Below are positions 1 through 9,636 of a DNA stretch of 58,035 nucleotides, in pieces. Source of the stretch: Streptosporangiales bacterium (GTDB taxonomy: Bacteria; Actinomycetota; Actinomycetes; Streptosporangiales; WHSR01); the NCBI GenBank assembly GCA_009379995.1, contig WHSR01000024.1, forward strand, positions 1-58,035, given 5' to 3'. The notes beneath the pieces are model-generated. The model was given only the letters and a program-made list of their open reading frames with translations. It had not been told where the DNA came from and searched no databases. Every line of letters starts with the position of its first letter. Within the stretch, counting starts at the first letter, position 1. Made by a program: the position numbers and the translations under genes.

Positions 1-2
1 GC

Positions 3-140
3 GCCATCTCCAAATACCAGGCCCGCGGCCCTGGCATCGACCGCACCAGCTACAAAGCCACCGTGGGCATCGACATCCTGGCACCACCCGACACCTTGAC
101 AACCACCACCAACCCCCTAACTACACGGCCTTGGGGCTAG
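3..140 (+). CDS. C-terminal 45 residues of an unidentified protein (5' truncated by window edge)
   Basis: The third forward frame is open from the window edge to a TAG at 138-140. It reads as a plausible coding tail, starting AISKYQARGPGIDRTSY and ending in a Thr/Pro-rich stretch. I do not recognise the family. The reading is supported mainly by a palindromic element that begins 10 bp after the stop, in the same arrangement seen after the amidohydrolase gene at 27 kb. It could be the end of a mobile-element protein, but nothing in the 45 residues proves that. Confidence 0.4.
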   Translation, partial: AISKYQARGPGIDRTSYKATVGIDILAPPDTLTTTTNPLTTRPWG

Positions 141-149
141 CCTCCCCTA

Positions 150-214
150 CGCCGAGATCTATGCCGTGGGACCGTTTTGTCCGAGTTCATACCCCCGCAA
201 CATAGATCTCGGCG
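150..214 (+). repeat. Palindromic dispersed element, copy 1 (3'-end hairpin)
   Basis: Arms CGCCGAGATCTATG (150-163) and CATAGATCTCGGCG (201-214) pair perfectly over 14 bp. After two mismatches, five more pairs follow. The loop holds GTTTTGTCCGA (174-184). A second copy lies at 27053-27117 with the same core on the other strand. Both begin 10 bp after a stop codon, with the core in the sense direction of that gene. This fits a conserved terminator or 3'-UTR element, or a small palindromic mobile element. Confidence 0.75.
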
Positions 215-327
215 TAAGCCAAGATCGCCGCGGGTAACCACACCAACACGAGGTGTTGACGGTCACCACACCGGCTCTCAGAATGAATTCCGTACACAAT
301 GCACTCGGTTGCGGTCGCGAGACGGGG

Positions 328-347
328 GCCTAGCGGCGGCGCTAGGC
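328..347. promoter_or_regulatory. Hairpin in the fdhA leader
   Basis: GCCTAGCG (328-335) pairs perfectly with CGCTAGGC (340-347) around a 4-nt loop, 31 nt before the fdhA start codon. It lies in the untranslated leader or promoter of the formate dehydrogenase operon. It could be an operator or an RNA structure; the sequence does not say which. Confidence 0.35.
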
Positions 348-378
348 GCCGACCACATTTGAAGACGGGAGATCGGCC

Positions 379-3300
379 GTGGAAGTCACGCGACGCCAGT
401 TTTTGAACTTGGGTGCGGCAAGCACGGGTGTGCTCGGAGGCTCGGCTCTCGGATTCGACCTCGCCATGGCCAAGCAGGTGAAACAGCACCTGCGCATCGA
501 GGGCGCCACCGTCTCCCACTCCGTCTGCCCCTACTGCGCGGTGGGGTGCTCACTCCTCGCGTACACGAAGAAGGCCTCGAACGGCAAGGTCGAGCTGCTG
601 CAGATCGAGGGCAATCCGGACAGCCCTGTCAACGAGGGGACCCTCTGCCCGAAGGGGGCGACCTCGCTGGAGCTCGCCGTCTCCCGCCGGCGCGTCCCGA
701 GCCCGCTGTACCGGGCGCCCGGCGCCAAGGAGTGGAAGCGCGTCTCCTGGGAATTCACCCTCGACAAGCTGGCCCGGAACATCAAGGCGTCGCGGGACCG
801 TACGTTCCTCACCAAGGACGCCGACGGGAACATCGTGAACCGCTGTGAGGGGATCGCCTTCGCCGGCGGGGCCGCGTTCAGCTCCGAGGAGGGCTACCTC
901 GCGACCAAGCTGATGCGCGGCCTCGGCGTCGTCCATATCGAGCAACAGGCCCGCGTTTGACACGGCCCCACGGTGGTCAGTTTGGCCGCCACGTTTGGCC
1001 GAGGGGCCATGACCAACCATTGGCGTGACATCAGGAACACAGACCTGATCATGGTCAATGGGGCGAACCCGGCGGAGGCCCATCCGGTCGGCTTCCGGTG
1101 GTTCATGCGGGCGAAGCTCGACCGGGGCGCAAAGCTGATCCACGTCGACCCGCGCTTCACCCGGACCTCCGCCGTCGCGGACACACACCTGCGTATCCGT
1201 ACCGGGACCGACATCGCCTACTTCGGCGGATTGATCAACTACGTCCTGGAAAACGAGCTTTACCACAAGGAATACGTGGAGTACGCGACCAACGCAGGCC
1301 TCGTGGTGAAGGAGGACTACGAGTTCTCCGAAGGGATGTTCAACGGGTTCGACGAGGAGACCGCTACATACGACACCACGCTCTGGACGTACGAGACCGA
1401 CGACGGCAACGCCAAGGTCGATATCGAGCATCCCCGTTCGGTCCTCAACCTGATGCGCCAGCACTACAGCCGGTACACGCCGGAGATGGTCGAGCGCATC
1501 ACCGGCATCCCGCGCGACCAGTTCCTCGAGGTGGCCAGGCAGGTCGGGGAGATGGGGCGGCCGGACAAGGTGATGACGATCGTCTACGCGGTCGGCCTCA
1601 CCCACCACACCACCGGCGTGCAGCTCATCCGCTCCGGCGCGCTGCTCCAGCTTCTGCTGGGCAACATGGGACGCCCCGGCGGCGGCATGAACGCGGAGCG
1701 CGGCCACGCCAACATCCAGGGCAACACCGACCACGCGATCTCCTGGGAGATCCTGCCCGGGTACCTGAAGATCCCGGCACCGGGCCAGAAGAACCTGGAC
1801 GACTACGTGGACCAGAGCGCGAGCAAGAAGCTGCGCCCGAACTCGGTGAACTACTTCGGCGAGAACTACCGCAACTTCATGGTGAGCCTGCTGAAGGCGT
1901 GGTACGGCGACGCGGCGACGAAGGACAACGAGTTCGCCTTCGACCACGTCCCGAAGCCCGCGACGAACTCGTCCTGGATCTCCATCTACGACCAGGCGCT
2001 GCAGGGGAAGATGGAGGGCGTCATCCTGTCCGGGATGACGGCCACCAGCATCGGGCCGGACTCCAACCAGGTGCTGCAGGCGCTGTCGAACCTCAGGTGG
2101 CTGTGCGTCATGGACCCGTTCGCCACCACGAGCTCGGAGTTCTGGCGCGCGCCCGGCATCGACCCGAGCAGGGTGCGGACCGAGGTGTTCATGCTCCCGG
2201 CCACGCACTGGATCGAGAAGGACGGGTCGTTCACCAACAGCGGCCGCTGGGTGCAGTGGAAGGACCAGGTCCTGCCGCCGGAGGGCGAGGGCCGGCACGA
2301 CCACTGGATCCTCGCAGAGCTCTTCCTCCGGGTGAGGGAGCTCTACGAGCAACAGGGCGGTAAGTACCCCGATCCGGTCCTCGAGCTCACCATGCCGTAC
2401 GAGGACCCACGCAAACCCGACCTGGACGAGCTCGCCCAGGAGGTCAACGGCAGGAACCTCAGCACCGGCGAACGGCTCGAGACCTTCGCCGACCTCGCCG
2501 ACGACGGCACCACCACCGCCGGCGACTGGATCTACACCGGCCACTACCCGGAGAGCGGCAACCTGGCCAAGCGGCGCGACGGCGTGCAGGACCCGGAAAC
2601 GAACGACCCGACCGGCCTAGGCTTCTACCCGAACTGGGCGTGGAGCTGGCCGGTCAACCGGCGGGTCCTCTACAACCGGGCCTCGGCCGACCCCCAGGGA
2701 CGCCCGTGGGACCCGGAGCGGCCGGGTATCAGCTGGGACGCCGACGCCGGCCTGTGGGTGGGCGACGTGCCGGACTACGCGCCGGACGCCGCGCCCGGCG
2801 ACGACGCCCCGCTGCCGTTCATCATGACCGGTGAGGGCACCGGGCGGCTGTTCAGCAACGCGGTGGCGGACGGGCCGTTCCCCGAGCACTACGAACCGAT
2901 CGAGTCGCCGGTGCGGAACCCGCTGCATCCGGACGTGTCGGCGACACCGGCGGCCTTCCTGTACGACAAGCAGGCAGGCCGACCGAACCGGTTCGGCACG
3001 TCGGCGGAGTATCCGTACGTGGCGACCTCCTACCGGCTCACCGAGCACGAGCACTACGTCACCCAGAACGTCGAACAGCTGGTCCAGCTCCAGCCGGAGG
3101 CGTTCGTCGAGGTGCCCGCCGAGCTCGCCCGGGAGAAGGGGATCGAGAACGGCGACAGGGTGCGGGTCTGGTCAAAGCGCGGCAAGCTCGAGGTGCGCGC
3201 GGTGGTGACCGGGCGGCTCGGCCCGCTCCAGGTGGACGGGAAGAAGGTGTACCAGATCGGCATCCCCATCCACTGGGGCTTCGTCGGCATCAAAACCGGC

Positions 3301-3399
3301 CAGCACTGGCTCGCCAACGCGCTCACCCCGTTCGTCGGCGACGCCAGCTCGCGGACCCCCGAGTTCAAGGCGTTCCTCGTCAACATCGAGAAGATGTGA
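379..3399 (+). CDS. fdhA: Formate dehydrogenase catalytic subunit, selenocysteine-containing (TGA at 958-960 read as Sec)
   Basis: Large molybdopterin subunit that oxidises formate to CO2 on the outer face of the membrane. The N-terminus has a twin-arginine signal (TRRQFL, residues 4-9). A [4Fe-4S] motif follows with Cys50, 53, 57 and 90. The in-frame TGA is residue 194, inside QARV-U-HGPTV, the exact context of the catalytic selenocysteine of E. coli FdnG. Coding continues in the same frame through GRGAMTNHW and DPRFTRT to the TGA at 3397-3399, giving 1006 residues, the usual size. The GTG start has GGGAG 7 nt upstream. A hairpin at 972-990 fits a bacterial SECIS. Automatic callers would split this gene or call it broken. 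SelA, SelB, SelD and tRNA-Sec are not in the window, so Sec decoding must rest on genes elsewhere. Confidence 0.93.
972..990 (+). promoter_or_regulatory. Putative bacterial SECIS hairpin
   Basis: Eleven nucleotides after the TGA, GGTGGTC (972-978) pairs with GGCCGCC (984-990) through seven pairs, two of them G-U, closing a 5-nt loop AGTTT. Bacterial SECIS elements sit inside the coding sequence just after the UGA and are bound by SelB. Position and size match the E. coli fdhF and fdnG elements, although the loop differs from the E. coli one. Confidence 0.6.
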
Positions 3400-4271
3400 T
3401 GGATGTGTCGCGCGTCGAGACAAGTCCGTGGGCGGCTCCCCGCCAGCGGGCGGAGGCACTGCGCGACCGGCACGCCTTCGCGACGGAGGTGCTCACCCTC
3501 TATCTCGCCCTGCTCGAGGTGTGGGAGGAGGCATGGCACGGGGCGCGGTCGGCCGCGCGGGCCGGGCCAGTCCCGATGCCGCCGGAGGCGCTCCCCGGCT
3601 GGGCGGCCGAGCACGTGCTGCCCCGCGTCGTGGCGGCGACGGCGGAATCCGGCCCGGAGCCGCTGGTCGAGAGCCTGTTCCCGAACCCCGTGGAGAACAA
3701 CGGCGCCGGCGAGGAGCTCCTGGCGGCGTGGCTCGCCGGCGACGAGCTTGTTCCGGTGGAGCGTTATCTGGCCCGCGCCTCGCTGCGTGGGCCGCTGGCG
3801 GCGGTGGACGCCGGTGCCGCGTGCGCCCGAGACCCCTCACCGCGGAGCGGCCGGCGCTGTCCGGCGTGTGGGGGGCCGCCGCAGCTCAGCTTCCGTACCG
3901 ATGCCGGCGACCACCTGGTCAGCGGGGGTCGCCGGCTGCTGTGCGCCCGGTGCGGGGAGAGCTGGAGATATTCCAGCAGCGCCTGCGCCTCCTGCGGGGA
4001 GACGTCGGGCGGGCGGCGCACCATCTACGCCGAACAGCGCGAGGGGCCGCAGGTGGGCCGCGGCGCACCGGCCGGTAAATCCGGCGACACCACGTTCCCG
4101 CACATCCGCGTCGATGGCTGTGCGAGCTGTGAGCGATACCTGATCGACGTCGATCTGGGCCGCGATCCCCGGGCCGTACCGGAGGTCGACGAGCTGTCTG
4201 CGCTCCCCCTCGACCTGTACGCGGCCGAGCGCGGCCTTTCCAAGATCACACCCAACCTGATGGGGTTCTGA
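3399..4271 (+). CDS. fdhE: Formate dehydrogenase accessory protein FdhE
   Basis: FdhE-type maturation protein needed for active respiratory formate dehydrogenase. The C-terminal half holds four CxxC pairs (near residues 154/157, 182/185, 196/199 and 241/244), the family's metal- or redox-binding signature. The N-terminal half is alanine-rich and helical. The ATG at 3399 overlaps the fdhA stop by one base; a GTG at 3396 is also possible. Its place between the catalytic and iron-sulfur subunits supports co-expression with the complex. About 290 residues is normal for the family. Confidence 0.85.
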   Translation: MDVSRVETSPWAAPRQRAEALRDRHAFATEVLTLYLALLEVWEEAWHGARSAARAGPVPMPPEALPGWAAEHVLPRVVAATAESGPEPLVESLFPNPVENNGAGEELLAAWLAGDELVPVERYLARASLRGPLAAVDAGAACARDPSPRSGRRCPACGGPPQLSFRTDAGDHLVSGGRRLLCARCGESWRYSSSACASCGETSGGRRTIYAEQREGPQVGRGAPAGKSGDTTFPHIRVDGCASCERYLIDVDLGRDPRAVPEVDELSALPLDLYAAERGLSKITPNLMGF

Positions 4272-4272
4272 G

Positions 4273-5130
4273 ATGGCCCAGTCTTCACAGATCACGCCTG
4301 GCCGGGCCTACGGGTTCTTCACCGACACGAGCGTGTGCATCGGCTGCAAGGCCTGCGAGGTGGCCTGCAAGCAATGGAACGAGCTGCCAGGCAACGACCC
4401 GGTCTTCGGTGACGGCTTCGACAACACCGGGAGCCTGGACGCGCAGAACTGGCGGCACGTGGAGTTCATCGACAACGTGCCGGACGAGACGATGGGCACC
4501 GGCCAGGGCAAGGCCTGGCTGATGATGTCGGACGTCTGCAAGCACTGCCAGCACGCGAGCTGCATGGAGGTCTGCCCGACGGGTGCGATCATCCGGACCG
4601 AGTTCGACAGCGTTTACATCCAGCAGGACGTGTGCAACGGCTGCCGCAACTGCATCTCGGCGTGCCCGTACAACGTGATCGGGCAGGACGAGCACAAGGG
4701 CGTCGCGCAGAAGTGCACGCTGTGCTACGACCGGCTGCAGGGCGGCATGGAACCTGCCTGCTCCAAGGCGTGCCCTACCGACTCGATCCAGTTCGGCCCG
4801 GTCGACGAGCTCCAGCAGATGGCCCGCCAGCGCGTCGCCGACCTGCAGGAGCAGGGCGTCACCCAGGCACGCCTGTACGGCGACGACGCCTCGGTCTACG
4901 GCGGGCTCAACGCGTTCTTCCTGCTCATGGACGAGCCGGAGAAGTACAACCTGCCGAACGCGGCGAACGCGGTGCTGCCGAGCCGCAACAACGTGGGCGG
5001 CTACCTCGGTGTTCTGGCCACCGCGGTACTGGGCGTGCTCGGCGGCCTGATCGCGCTGCGCCGGCGCCGGGAGCCGGCCGCCGAGACGCCATCCGAGACG
5101 CGGCCCGAGACCGAGGCGGGTGAAGAATGA
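4273..5130 (+). CDS. fdhB: Formate dehydrogenase iron-sulfur (beta) subunit
   Basis: Electron-transfer subunit linking FdhA to the membrane quinone site. Sixteen cysteines form four [4Fe-4S] clusters: Cys22/25/28/32, 89/92/97/101, 121/124/127/131 and 148/151/163/167. A single hydrophobic helix near the C-terminus (about residues 243-262, before RRRREP) would anchor it in the membrane, as in E. coli FdnH. The start lies one base after the fdhE stop, and the end overlaps the next start by four bases, so the operon is tightly coupled. Confidence 0.95.
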   Translation: MAQSSQITPGRAYGFFTDTSVCIGCKACEVACKQWNELPGNDPVFGDGFDNTGSLDAQNWRHVEFIDNVPDETMGTGQGKAWLMMSDVCKHCQHASCMEVCPTGAIIRTEFDSVYIQQDVCNGCRNCISACPYNVIGQDEHKGVAQKCTLCYDRLQGGMEPACSKACPTDSIQFGPVDELQQMARQRVADLQEQGVTQARLYGDDASVYGGLNAFFLLMDEPEKYNLPNAANAVLPSRNNVGGYLGVLATAVLGVLGGLIALRRRREPAAETPSETRPETEAGEE

Positions 5131-6080
5131 CGATACTGGCCGAGGCCCAACACTTCGTCCGTCCGCCCGACTGGACCTGGTACATCCTGTTCTACTTCTT
5201 CTTCGCCGGCCTGTCCGGCGGCTCGTACACCATCGCCACCCTTTTCCGGCTCCGTGGTGAGCGCTCGGACGAGCCGGCGGCCCGGCTCGGCTACTACGCC
5301 GCCTTCGCGGCGCTGCTCCCCTGCCCCGTCATGCTGATCCTCGACCTCGGCAGGCCGCTCCGCTTCTGGCACATGATGTGGAACACCACCCCGGACGCGG
5401 CGGGCTTCAACTTCGTGTACTGGTCGCCGATGTCCGTCGGTGTGTGGGCGCTGCTGCTGTACGGGGTCTTCGCAACCGTCTCCTTCGCCGAGGCGCTGGT
5501 GCGCGACGGGAAGATCCGCCTCCCGCTCGCGCAGGGTGCCGTACGGCTGCTGGACGGGACCCTGGGCAAGCTCGTCATCGCGGCCGGGGCCGTCGTCGGC
5601 CTGTTCATCGCCGGCTACACCGGCGTTCTGCTGGCCGTCTCGAACCAGCCGGTGTGGAGCGACACCTGGGCGCTCGGCGGGCTCTTCCTCGCCTCCGGGA
5701 TGTCCGGCTCGGCAGCGCTGCTCATGCTGCTGACCCGCTACCGACCGGAGGCTCAGGCCAGCGCCGGCATGCTGGCGGTCTCCGAGCGCCTGTACGCGCT
5801 CCTCGAGCTCGCGCTGATAGTGGTCTTCGTGCTCACCCTGATCCCGGCCGGCACGCTGGGCCTGACCTTCGGCTTCCCCTGGATCCTGCTCTGGCTGGTA
5901 GCCCTGGCTGGGTTGGCGCCCGGGATCGCGGGCCTGCTGACCTCTCGGCTCGCGGTCACCGGGGAGGGCACCACGGTGGCCGTCCACGCGACCTCGGCTG
6001 CGACAACGCTGGCGGTGCCCGCGTTGGTCCTGGTCGGCGTGTTGGCGCTACGCGCGGCGGTGATCTTCAGCATCCAGTAG
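5127..6080 (+). CDS. NrfD/PsrC-type membrane subunit of formate dehydrogenase
   Basis: Polytopic quinone-reducing subunit of 317 residues, with about eight hydrophobic segments starting at WTWYILFYFFFAGLSGGSY, a typical NrfD family opening. It replaces the cytochrome b subunit of E. coli-type complexes. The ATG overlaps the fdhB stop (ATGA). It is the last gene of the operon; the next gene downstream converges on it from the other strand, 64 bp away. The complex should pass formate electrons to menaquinone. Confidence 0.88.
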   Translation: MTILAEAQHFVRPPDWTWYILFYFFFAGLSGGSYTIATLFRLRGERSDEPAARLGYYAAFAALLPCPVMLILDLGRPLRFWHMMWNTTPDAAGFNFVYWSPMSVGVWALLLYGVFATVSFAEALVRDGKIRLPLAQGAVRLLDGTLGKLVIAAGAVVGLFIAGYTGVLLAVSNQPVWSDTWALGGLFLASGMSGSAALLMLLTRYRPEAQASAGMLAVSERLYALLELALIVVFVLTLIPAGTLGLTFGFPWILLWLVALAGLAPGIAGLLTSRLAVTGEGTTVAVHATSAATTLAVPALVLVGVLALRAAVIFSIQ

Positions 6081-6144
6081 CCCCATCACTCGGCCCCTCT
6101 TGGCTCCACGTCGTATTCCGCCCGCATGTGAGCTTCCTTCACCG

Positions 6145-7500
6145 TCAGCGGGAATCGAGCATGTGCCACGCCGTGAGCCTTCGATCCCTCTCTCGATTAC
6201 CACGCGCCTCTCGCCAGAGAAGGATCCCCGTCGGGAACAAGGACGCCAGCAGCGGCGCAAGTGCGATCCAAGCGGGGATGTCCCGATCATTGGACTCGAC
6301 GTTTAGCGCGACGCTCACGGCAAGCCAAAGTATGCCCAGCGTCCACCACGCAACCATCCACAGCCAATGGGTATATGTTCTGCGATGAGTTCCTATTACG
6401 AGCGTATTCGGGCCGACGTGAGGGACGTATTCCGCAGCCTCGTCAGGTTCCATGTCTTTCGACCAGGTAAGTCGGAGTCCGTGGATGTCGACCCACACTC
6501 TCAGCTCCCTTTGGTCCCATCGATCAAAGGCCGCTATGGAGCAGATTGCCGTTCGGTTGATATCAACACCGACCAGGTAGTCGTCCTTGCGCCGGGCACG
6601 GTCGGGCCCTTGTTCCTTGGTCCAGGTACAGGCATCGAGGACACGAACCTGGCCGGCCTGGTCGCCGAGCAGGAGCTGGTGAGCCTGGCCCGCCTCGTCG
6701 GTGACGATCAGCGTACGACCATCGACCGTAAGCGAGACGTTGCGGCCGTAGCCGTCGCTGCGTAGGACGTTGGTCTTGTCGGGCCGCAGGACAACCTGGG
6801 CTCGGGCGCGAGAGCTCACCGTGCGCGGGCGAGCCTTCCTGGTCCGGGTCAGCCACGGCGGAGGCGATTCCGGGATGACCGGTTCCCACGCCGCCAGCTG
6901 CGCTTCCTCCATACGACGAGCTCTGCTTACGGTAGCCTCGCCGACGAGGACGAGCAGGGCGACCGTTCCCAAGAACGGCAGAAAGACGGCCCACAGAGGG
7001 ACATCCCAGAATGCTCGCGAGAATAGCCAGAAACCCGACGCGATAAACCAGAGCATGAATATGGCCCACGGCCAGTTTGGCCGTTTTTTCCCGACAATCA
7101 GCGTGCTCGGGGTGACCTGGAGAGGGCCGTATTCTCCCTGTTCTCCCCGTGCCATCGGATCGATGCCGTGAACCTGGGCCCATATGCCGATGGTCGGCCA
7201 CCGATCGGTGGGCAAGAGGACAAGTAACGGCTCGTCGTCGATATCGACGGCGACGATGCATCTTTCCGTACGTTGCCCCTCGGCGCCGGGACCGAGAATG
7301 ACTTCCCAGGAGCTGAGCTCCAGCACCTGGCCGGGCTCATTGCCGAGGGAGAGGTGGTGCGGGTGGCCGGCCTCGTCGGTGACGATCAGCGTGCGGTCGT
7401 CGATCGTGAGGGAGACGTTGTGACTGTAGGCGCTCCACGGCCAACCCTTCCCGGGGATTGGCCGCAAGGTCGTGGGAAGACCGGCGGCGTCTGAAGGCAT
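6145..7500 (-). CDS. Internally duplicated membrane protein of unknown function (paralogue A)
   Basis: 451 residues built from two similar modules. Each has a soluble beta-rich stretch (NVSLTIDDRTLIVTDEAG near residue 28 and NVSLTVDGRTLIVTDEAG near residue 255), then an LGNEPGQV or LGDQAGQV motif, a conserved IDD/INR region, and a pair of transmembrane helices. That gives four helices in all, around residues 144-185 and 370-430. The neighbouring gene has the same two-module design, so four copies of one module lie together. I do not recognise a named family. The ATG has AGGAA a few bases upstream. Confidence 0.75.
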   Translation of the reverse strand: MPSDAAGLPTTLRPIPGKGWPWSAYSHNVSLTIDDRTLIVTDEAGHPHHLSLGNEPGQVLELSSWEVILGPGAEGQRTERCIVAVDIDDEPLLVLLPTDRWPTIGIWAQVHGIDPMARGEQGEYGPLQVTPSTLIVGKKRPNWPWAIFMLWFIASGFWLFSRAFWDVPLWAVFLPFLGTVALLVLVGEATVSRARRMEEAQLAAWEPVIPESPPPWLTRTRKARPRTVSSRARAQVVLRPDKTNVLRSDGYGRNVSLTVDGRTLIVTDEAGQAHQLLLGDQAGQVRVLDACTWTKEQGPDRARRKDDYLVGVDINRTAICSIAAFDRWDQRELRVWVDIHGLRLTWSKDMEPDEAAEYVPHVGPNTLVIGTHRRTYTHWLWMVAWWTLGILWLAVSVALNVESNDRDIPAWIALAPLLASLFPTGILLWREARGNRERDRRLTAWHMLDSR

Positions 7501-7569
7501 TGGCGTTCCTAAGGTGATCTGGCTCTGAAGATTATGAGCCGTGGCGTCGACCTCGGCGACAAGTTCCGG

Positions 7570-9021
7570 CTAAGGGGTTGGTTGGTGGGGAATCGTGAGC
7601 GCCAGTTGCCACGCGTTGAACTCTTGGATGCGCTGGTGACGGGCGCGTAGGCGTCGACGGAGGCGACGGACGGTGTATGCCGCGAGACCGATGAGAGGGA
7701 GAGGAGCCGTCCAGATTGGGATGCCGAGGACCCTGTAGGCGACCGGTGCCCAGCCGATGACCACGGCCCAAGCTAGGGCGGTGCGTTCCCAGCGGAGGCG
7801 ACCGCTACGACGGTTGCCGACGAGAAGGGTGTAAGGGGTGCAGGCAGGAGCTTCGATGGCCAGAGGGTCGTCGGTATCGGGGTAGAGGTAAAAGGTCACC
7901 GGCGACGGGGTGAGGGGCAGTTGGTGGAGTCGGGCCCAGGTTTCGGTCTCGGTCTGGCGAAACCGTCTGAGGGGGGTGATGGCGAATAGGGCGGTGCGAT
8001 GGGCATCGATGCCGACGAGGTAGCGGCCGGTACGGGGTCCGCCGTGCTCTTTGGACCAGCAGCAGAGGTCGAGACCGTGGAGCATGCCGGGCTGGTCACC
8101 GAGTGGGAAACGGTGCTCCCCGCCGGTTTCGTCGGTGACGGTCAGGGCGCGGTCGGCGATCCGGAGCGAGACGTTGCGGGAGAATGCGTCAGCCTGGACC
8201 GGGAACGCTCGGCTTGGACGCAAGCTGGCGTGGCGGCGGGTGCGGGCGAGTCGGCGGGATTCCTCGGCGGTGGGATGGCGTGGTCGTGGAGGGCGGCTAC
8301 GGCTCTGCCTCGGCGGGGGTGGTTCGTCCGGGCGAGCAGCGAGAAGCTCCTGACGCTGCTCGTCATCCAGACGAACGACTCGTGGGGTGCACAGGACGAG
8401 GGTGACGAGACCGCCGACGTACAAGGCGACAGGCGGTGGCCAGCCGAGCCAAGGAGGGATGCCGATCCCGGACGACAGAGCCATCCATGCCGCCAGAACA
8501 AATGGTCCAAGAACCAGGAACCACACGGCTCTCCGTCCGTCGCGTGCCTCGGCGGACTCCTTCTCGAGGAGGACCGAGTCAGGGCTGGCACAGAGGGGCG
8601 CCTCGGCCGGCGAGAGCTGGGCCAGCTTCCTCGCCGCGACCGGGTCGTCGCCGACCTCTCCGGGATCGTGTGGTCGAGGCCTTGTCGGAATGCCGTGGAT
8701 CTGACACCAGATCCACAGATCCCAATCAGCGGCGGGACAGAGGATCAGGAGCGGTTGATCATCGACGTCTACCGCGACCCAGCAGTCTCGGAGACGCTGG
8801 CTGCGGGCCCCGGGGTCGATGACGACCTCCGCTTCGGCTATCTCCAGCACCTGACCGGGTTGATCACCGAGCCGAAGGTGATGGTCCCGACCTTCCTGGT
8901 CGGTGGCGATGAGCGTCCAATCGTCGGTCGTCAGCGACAGCCGGCCGTACGGACGACGAAGGCTGAACATGTTGGGCGACGAGTAGACGGTCATCGGGCC
9001 GTCCGGGTGCTCCGTGCTCAC
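7570..9021 (-). CDS. Internally duplicated membrane protein of unknown function (paralogue B)
   Basis: 483 residues with the same layout as the gene 69 bp downstream. Module 1 carries LSLTTDDWTLIATDQEG, LGDQPGQV and two hydrophobic helices. Module 2 carries NVSLRIADRALTVTDETG, LGDQPGML and two more. The start is GTG. It lies 11 bp after the gene at 9033-9479, so the three probably form one transcript. The arrangement suggests a tandem gene duplication that followed an internal duplication. Function unknown. Confidence 0.75.
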   Translation of the reverse strand: MSTEHPDGPMTVYSSPNMFSLRRPYGRLSLTTDDWTLIATDQEGRDHHLRLGDQPGQVLEIAEAEVVIDPGARSQRLRDCWVAVDVDDQPLLILCPAADWDLWIWCQIHGIPTRPRPHDPGEVGDDPVAARKLAQLSPAEAPLCASPDSVLLEKESAEARDGRRAVWFLVLGPFVLAAWMALSSGIGIPPWLGWPPPVALYVGGLVTLVLCTPRVVRLDDEQRQELLAARPDEPPPPRQSRSRPPRPRHPTAEESRRLARTRRHASLRPSRAFPVQADAFSRNVSLRIADRALTVTDETGGEHRFPLGDQPGMLHGLDLCCWSKEHGGPRTGRYLVGIDAHRTALFAITPLRRFRQTETETWARLHQLPLTPSPVTFYLYPDTDDPLAIEAPACTPYTLLVGNRRSGRLRWERTALAWAVVIGWAPVAYRVLGIPIWTAPLPLIGLAAYTVRRLRRRLRARHQRIQEFNAWQLALTIPHQPTP

Positions 9022-9032
9022 GACGTTATCGC

Positions 9033-9479
9033 CTAGCTGATGCCGCGGCGGCGGAGGATCTCCTCGATCTCAGCGAAGTCGTCGGACGGCTCGCCGCCGG
9101 CCCGCGAGCCCTGGGTTACCTGCTTGGGCGCCTCCCCCGACTCCCGGCTCGGTACCGCCCGGTCCTCCGGCGAGGTACGGCGGCGCAGCACGCCGGAGAC
9201 GAGGAAGAGCACCGCGCACAGCCCGGCCACCGCCACCCCGGACCACACGACCGGTGAGAAGACGAGCCGCAGCGCCCACCCGACTCCGGCGGCCACGACC
9301 TGCCAGATCAGCTCGATCAGCCCGGTGAGGTACGCGGCGATCGGGATCAACGACCACGCCACGCCGCGCAGGCCGGCCGCGGCACCCCGGCGGCGCCACA
9401 CCAGCCAGCTCAACAGCACGCCGACCACGGCGAGTCCGCCACACAGAGGCAGCCACGCCACCTGCTCGAATCCTGACAT
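9033..9479 (-). CDS. Small membrane protein, three hydrophobic segments
   Basis: 148 residues starting MSGFEQVAWLPLCGG, with three hydrophobic helices in the first 105 residues and a charged cytosolic tail ending EIEEILRRRGIS. The ATG at 9479 is chosen because AGGAGG lies 11 nt upstream; the open frame continues to 9728 but reads as non-coding there. It is divergent from the ArsR gene and heads a probable three-gene operon with the duplicated membrane proteins. No function recognised. Confidence 0.65.
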   Translation of the reverse strand: MSGFEQVAWLPLCGGLAVVGVLLSWLVWRRRGAAAGLRGVAWSLIPIAAYLTGLIELIWQVVAAGVGWALRLVFSPVVWSGVAVAGLCAVLFLVSGVLRRRTSPEDRAVPSRESGEAPKQVTQGSRAGGEPSDDFAEIEEILRRRGIS

Positions 9480-9616
9480 CGTCTGCCAACCTCCTGCCGC
9501 TCCCCTCCAGTCTGCCCCCTCGCCCGAGCCGATGGCTCCGGGCGGCACCCCGATTCGACCCTGAGCGAACCCCGAGCCGGCTGACGCCCCAGTAGGTTGT
9601 ACGGGTATAGACTGTG

Positions 9617-9636
9617 GTGTCAGAATAGGTTGACAC
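9617..9636. promoter_or_regulatory. Inverted-repeat operator and leaderless promoter of the ArsR gene
   Basis: GTGTCA (9617-9622) and TGACAC (9631-9636) form a perfect inverted repeat with an 8-bp spacer, ending one base before the ATG. A TAGGTT hexamer (9626-9631) between the arms could be the -10 of a leaderless transcript. A dimeric winged-helix protein bound here would shut its own promoter, the usual ArsR arrangement. Confidence 0.55.

Noticed and set aside
958..960. Nonsense mutation splitting fdhA into two genes
   Set aside because: The TGA is at the catalytic selenocysteine position, the frame is unchanged on both sides, and a SECIS-like hairpin follows.
550..2544. 664-codon open frame antisense to fdhA
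   Set aside because: It mirrors fdhA codon bias, has no family features, and its product is Val/Gly/Arg-rich as expected for a GC-rich shadow frame.
3396..3398. GTG start for fdhE
   Set aside because: Possible, but the next codon ATG at 3399 gives the usual one-base overlap with the fdhA stop; the difference is one residue.
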